Part shown: positions 61,651-64,000 of the stretch, piece by piece
How the letters are laid out: each line of letters begins with the position of its first letter
Numbering within the stretch: the first letter of the stretch is position 1
Assembly (NCBI RefSeq): GCF_024171645.1
Contig: NZ_JALKAC010000007.1
Span: forward strand, 186,001 to 250,000
DNA length: 64,000 nucleotides
Source of the DNA: Flavobacterium sp. HSC-32F16
Lineage (GTDB): Bacteria; Bacteroidota; Bacteroidia; Flavobacteriales; Flavobacteriaceae
Direction of reading: 5' to 3'
Program-made: the position numbers and the translations under genes
The notes under the pieces: model-generated
What the model was told of the DNA's origin: nothing
The model's database searches: none
The model's input: the letters and a program-made list of their open reading frames with translations, nothing else

Positions 61651-61944
61651 ATTTATGTATAAAATAATTTAGTCCTAATAGCTATTGGGATAGCATCTTA
61701 TATAAATTTTTCAAAAAACTTTAGCTGAATGTGGGAAACCGTATAGAAATTAAAAAAACTGCCATTAGATTTGCTGCATAGAAATCAGGGAATAATGTTT
61801 ACCTTTTTATTTGTTCTCAAAAGGTTTCTGTGGTTAAAAATGTTTTTGGAGAGACGATTTTTAATTTTAAAATTGGACATATTCATTTGATCGTGGGTAA
61901 CTTGTAGAAATTGTTATGATATAAGAATGTCTAAATTTTTTTAT
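61651..61944. other. non-coding stretch between the array and the AraC gene
   Basis: No ORF above ~31 codons on either strand looks real. AT-rich, no palindrome or repeat of note up to 61945. Confidence 0.6.
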
Positions 61945-61998
61945 AGGTTTTTAGATTTGGTTATGAATTTAACTTTAATCTAAAAACCTTTTTTTTAG
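61945..61998 (+). terminator. strong plus-strand terminator with no plus-strand gene
   Basis: 13-base perfect stem AGGTTTTTAGATT (61945-61957) / AATCTAAAAACCT (61977-61989), followed by eight Ts on the plus strand. On the minus strand (after the AraC stop at 61995) the trailing sequence is A-rich, so it is built for plus-strand transcripts. Nothing coding precedes it. Confidence 0.7.
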
Positions 61999-63026
61999 CC
62001 TAAAACCAAAAGCCCAATAAGCCAGAAATAAACAACCTCCCAGTTTCTTTTAAATTTTTGAGGCGAGGAGCCGTAGAAATTCTTAAATGCGGCCGAGAAA
62101 TGAGAAATATCTTTGTACCCACATTTATATGCTACTTCACTTACTGTTGAGGCTTTGTCCTTAAATAATTCTTTAGCATATTCCATTCTTAATTTAATGA
62201 TGAAGGTTTTTACAGTTGTTCCAAAACAGGCTTTAAAACCTTTTTTTAATTTAAATTCATTTAAGGAAATCATTCTTGAAAGCTCGGTCAGGCTTGGGGC
62301 GTGGACGTAATCTTTTTCCAGAATCAATTTTGCTTCCTGAAGTTTAGAATAATCCTCGTCGTCAATTTTATCTTTTAGTTTGGGTTCTGTAATAATAGCT
62401 TCGAGCTGATGTATTAAAAGTTCTTTGATTTTGGTTTCAATAAACATCTTTTTTAAAGCTCCTTTTCGGTTACAGTTTCTAATTTCAGATATTATCCATT
62501 GTATAGCAGGAGTAAAGGGAATATATTTTGAAGTTAAATAACCGGATTTTTTTAATAGTATGTTTTTAGAGAATTTTTCATGGACTTTCCAGTCTTCATT
62601 AATGATGTTATAATAAAATTCTTTTGAGAAAATAATCGCTAAATAATTGACTTGTTCAAATGCGGGTATCGTATAAGTAGCTTTAAATTTTGTTGTATAA
62701 AAAATATTATGGGTGCTTTCCTTAATGTATTTATCGGCTTCGAGCAGTTCAATATTGGTTTGGATGTTGCCTGAGTTTACAAAATCCATTACAACACATT
62801 CTTCATTAATTTCAAAAATATCTGTCTGCGATTTAGAAAGACATAATTGAGTATCAATAAGAACCATTCCATCAGTAGATAAAATGTGACTTTTTATTTC
62901 ATCTGTTGCTTCCTTTTTTATGTCGATAATTTCTTCTGTAAGGATACTTTTTGGATCGTATTGGTCTTTAATTTCGATATTGATAATTGGTTTTTCATGG
63001 GCTGATAGTTTCGATTTGATCTTCAA
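61995..63026 (-). CDS. AraC-family regulator (PchR-like), divergent from a TonB receptor
   Basis: 343 aa. N-terminal ~220 residues form a sensing domain (IDIKKEATDEIKSHILSTDGMVLIDTQLCLSKSQ...) of the PchR-like type; C-terminal HTHs are LTELSRMISLNEFKLKKGFKACFGTTVKTFI and TVSEVAYKCGYKDISHFSAAFKNFYGSSPQKF. It is divergent from the TonB-dependent receptor gene 107 bases away, the standard arrangement for a ferric-siderophore-responsive activator and its receptor. A C-terminal hydrophobic tail (VVYFWLIGLLVLG) is unusual. Direct repeats in the gap look like its binding site. Confidence 0.92.
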   Translation of the reverse strand: MKIKSKLSAHEKPIINIEIKDQYDPKSILTEEIIDIKKEATDEIKSHILSTDGMVLIDTQLCLSKSQTDIFEINEECVVMDFVNSGNIQTNIELLEADKYIKESTHNIFYTTKFKATYTIPAFEQVNYLAIIFSKEFYYNIINEDWKVHEKFSKNILLKKSGYLTSKYIPFTPAIQWIISEIRNCNRKGALKKMFIETKIKELLIHQLEAIITEPKLKDKIDDEDYSKLQEAKLILEKDYVHAPSLTELSRMISLNEFKLKKGFKACFGTTVKTFIIKLRMEYAKELFKDKASTVSEVAYKCGYKDISHFSAAFKNFYGSSPQKFKRNWEVVYFWLIGLLVLG

Positions 63027-63030
63027 AATA

Positions 63031-63063
63031 TAATCCGTTTTTACAAAATAATAATCCGTTTTT
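63031..63063 (-). promoter_or_regulatory. 12-base direct repeats, candidate AraC-type operator
   Basis: TAATCCGTTTTT at 63031-63042 and again at 63052-63063, spacing 21 bases (two helical turns), just in front of the AraC gene start at 63026. Direct half-sites on one DNA face are the usual AraC-family target. Confidence 0.65.
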
Positions 63064-63090
63064 CCCTAACTTTTTTAAAGCAGTTGAGAG

Positions 63091-63128
63091 TACTTTTGCG
63101 CCAAAGTTATTTATAATTAGTCTAATTA
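63091..63128 (+). promoter_or_regulatory. TonB-receptor promoter box and 15-base palindrome
   Basis: -7 box TACTTTTG (63091-63098, TAnnTTTG) on the plus strand. The perfect palindrome TAATTAG-T-CTAATTA (63114-63128) follows between the box and the ATG at 63134, where a repressor (for example an iron-dependent DtxR- or Fur-like protein) would block transcription. Which regulator binds is inference. Confidence 0.6.
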
Positions 63129-63133
63129 AAGAT

Positions 63134-64000
63134 ATGTCAACTCATAAAATTTTATTTTTTATTTTATTTTTCTGCTTTTCGTTCTTTGCAAAAGCGCAGC
63201 AAAATCAAGGCTTCACATTGTCTGGACAGGTTGTTGAAAAATCTGGTCAAACCATTCCTTTTGCAACAGTTATTGTAGAAAAAACTGACTTGAGCGTGAT
63301 TTCGGATGAAGATGGGAAGTTTGTTTTTAAGAATGTTAAGCCTGGAAAGTATACTTTAAAAATTTCTGCAATTGGATTTGCAGGCCGTAGAAAACAAATA
63401 GAAGTATCAGGAAGTAATGTAAACATTCGAATTCAGTTAGATAATGAATTGCAGGAATTAGAAAACGTATCCGTAATTGGGCGTTCGACAGTTGACAAGG
63501 TCAATAAACAAGCTTATAACGTAACGGCAGTTGATGCAAAAAAACTGCATAATTCCACTTTAGATCTGGCACATGCCTTAGATAGGGTATCCGGGGTACG
63601 TTTTCGTGAAGCTGGAGGTGTAGGATCGCGATCAGAATTATCGATTAATGGGTTTTCTGGGAACCAAATTAAAATTTTTATTGACGGTGTACCAATGGAT
63701 AATTTTGGGTCGTCTTTTCAAATCAATAATATTCCAATTAACCTGGCTGATCGTGTAGAGGTTTATAAAGGTGTTGTGCCTATTTGGCTGGGTGGAGACG
63801 CTTTGGGAGGAGCTGTTAATATCGTAACAAATAGCAAACCTCGAACTTATGTGGATGCTTCTTATTCCTTTGGATCATTTAACACGTTTAAAACAGCCAT
63901 AAACGCAGGCTATACTTCAAAAAGTGGTTTTACCACAGAGATAAATGCATTTCAAAATTATTCTGATAATAATTATTGGGTAAATGTTGAAACTAATGAT
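63134..64000 (+). CDS. TonB-dependent receptor (3' end outside window)
   Basis: Outer-membrane uptake receptor; 289 codons in the window. Start ATG 63134: signal peptide MSTHKILFFILFFCFSFFAKAQ, then a CarboxypepD_reg-like domain (GFTLSGQVVEKSGQTIPFAT, KNVKPGKYTLKISAIGFAGR) and the plug: NKQAYNVTAVDAKKLHNSTLDLAHALDRVSGVRFREAG, LSINGFSGNQIKIFIDGVPMDNFGSS, VEVYKGVVPIWLGGDALGGAVNIVTN. The beta barrel begins near the edge. Divergent from the AraC regulator. A ferric siderophore is the likely cargo, by analogy with PchR/FptA pairs, but not shown by the sequence. Confidence 0.93.
   Translation, partial: MSTHKILFFILFFCFSFFAKAQQNQGFTLSGQVVEKSGQTIPFATVIVEKTDLSVISDEDGKFVFKNVKPGKYTLKISAIGFAGRRKQIEVSGSNVNIRIQLDNELQELENVSVIGRSTVDKVNKQAYNVTAVDAKKLHNSTLDLAHALDRVSGVRFREAGGVGSRSELSINGFSGNQIKIFIDGVPMDNFGSSFQINNIPINLADRVEVYKGVVPIWLGGDALGGAVNIVTNSKPRTYVDASYSFGSFNTFKTAINAGYTSKSGFTTEINAFQNYSDNNYWVNVETND

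Noticed and set aside
61802-61900. 31-codon plus-strand frame starting near 61795
   Set aside because: Hydrophobic and basic chance reading with no ribosome or promoter signal; too short to support.

Overview
The window is AT-rich and dense with mostly minus-strand genes. It looks like a Bacteroidota chromosome, most likely Flavobacterium or a close relative. The evidence is the Bacteroidota-type -7 promoter box (TAnnTTTG), the near absence of Shine-Dalgarno sequences, many lipoproteins with SxC-type lipoboxes, a TonB receptor with a CarboxypepD-reg plug, PepSY-like and DUF2931 proteins, and many dispersed palindromic intergenic repeats. No rRNA, tRNA, CRISPR array or transposase gene was seen.

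Layout. 0-6 kb: a partial MlaE lipid-transport permease, a TetR/ketoacyl-synthase pair, and a GH130 phosphorylase overlapping a GT4 glycosyltransferase fusion. 6-12.5 kb: small housekeeping or unknown genes (DUF1328, DinB-like, VOC, DoxX, GNAT, Crp-like, lipoproteins). 12.7-19.6 kb: a tripartite RND multidrug pump with a tiny membrane protein between pump and outer-membrane channel, headed by a TetR repressor with five matching operators. 20-23 kb: cupin, a frameshifted lipoprotein gene, a membrane protein and a DUF4253 lipoprotein. 23-30.8 kb: a Czc/Cus-like heavy-metal RND operon behind an OmpR-type two-component system. 30.8-32.8 kb: a PfpI/DJ-1 gene between two clusters of REP-like palindromes.

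32.8-41.2 kb is an accessory region. It holds small orphan genes, a structured RNA candidate with its own promoter, a duplicated and broken gene end, a helicase-IV-like protein with a nuclease-like insertion, and a Tle1-type (DUF2235) lipase with a DUF2931 lipoprotein. The lipase module lies between two ~240-bp direct repeats, one of which is a decayed copy of the 3' end of the neighbouring efflux adaptor gene. 41.3-49.1 kb: a third tripartite RND pump, divergent from a LytS/LytTR two-component system, with a 27-bp perfect palindrome between them.

49-60 kb: PepSY-like protein, two SDRs, an AraC regulator, a 2H phosphoesterase, an S15/CocE hydrolase, and an alginate-export-like porin with a YtcJ amidohydrolase and an exported isochorismatase-like hydrolase. 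60.1-61.65 kb: a pseudo-receiver protein preceded by eight ~147-bp tandem repeats; seven carry a Bacteroidota promoter box reading toward that gene. 62-64 kb: an AraC regulator divergent from a TonB-dependent receptor that runs off the window.

Three complete RND pumps with three kinds of regulator, together with the promoter-bearing array, the structured RNA and the repeat-flanked lipase module, are the most notable content. All functions are assigned by reading motifs; no database search was run.
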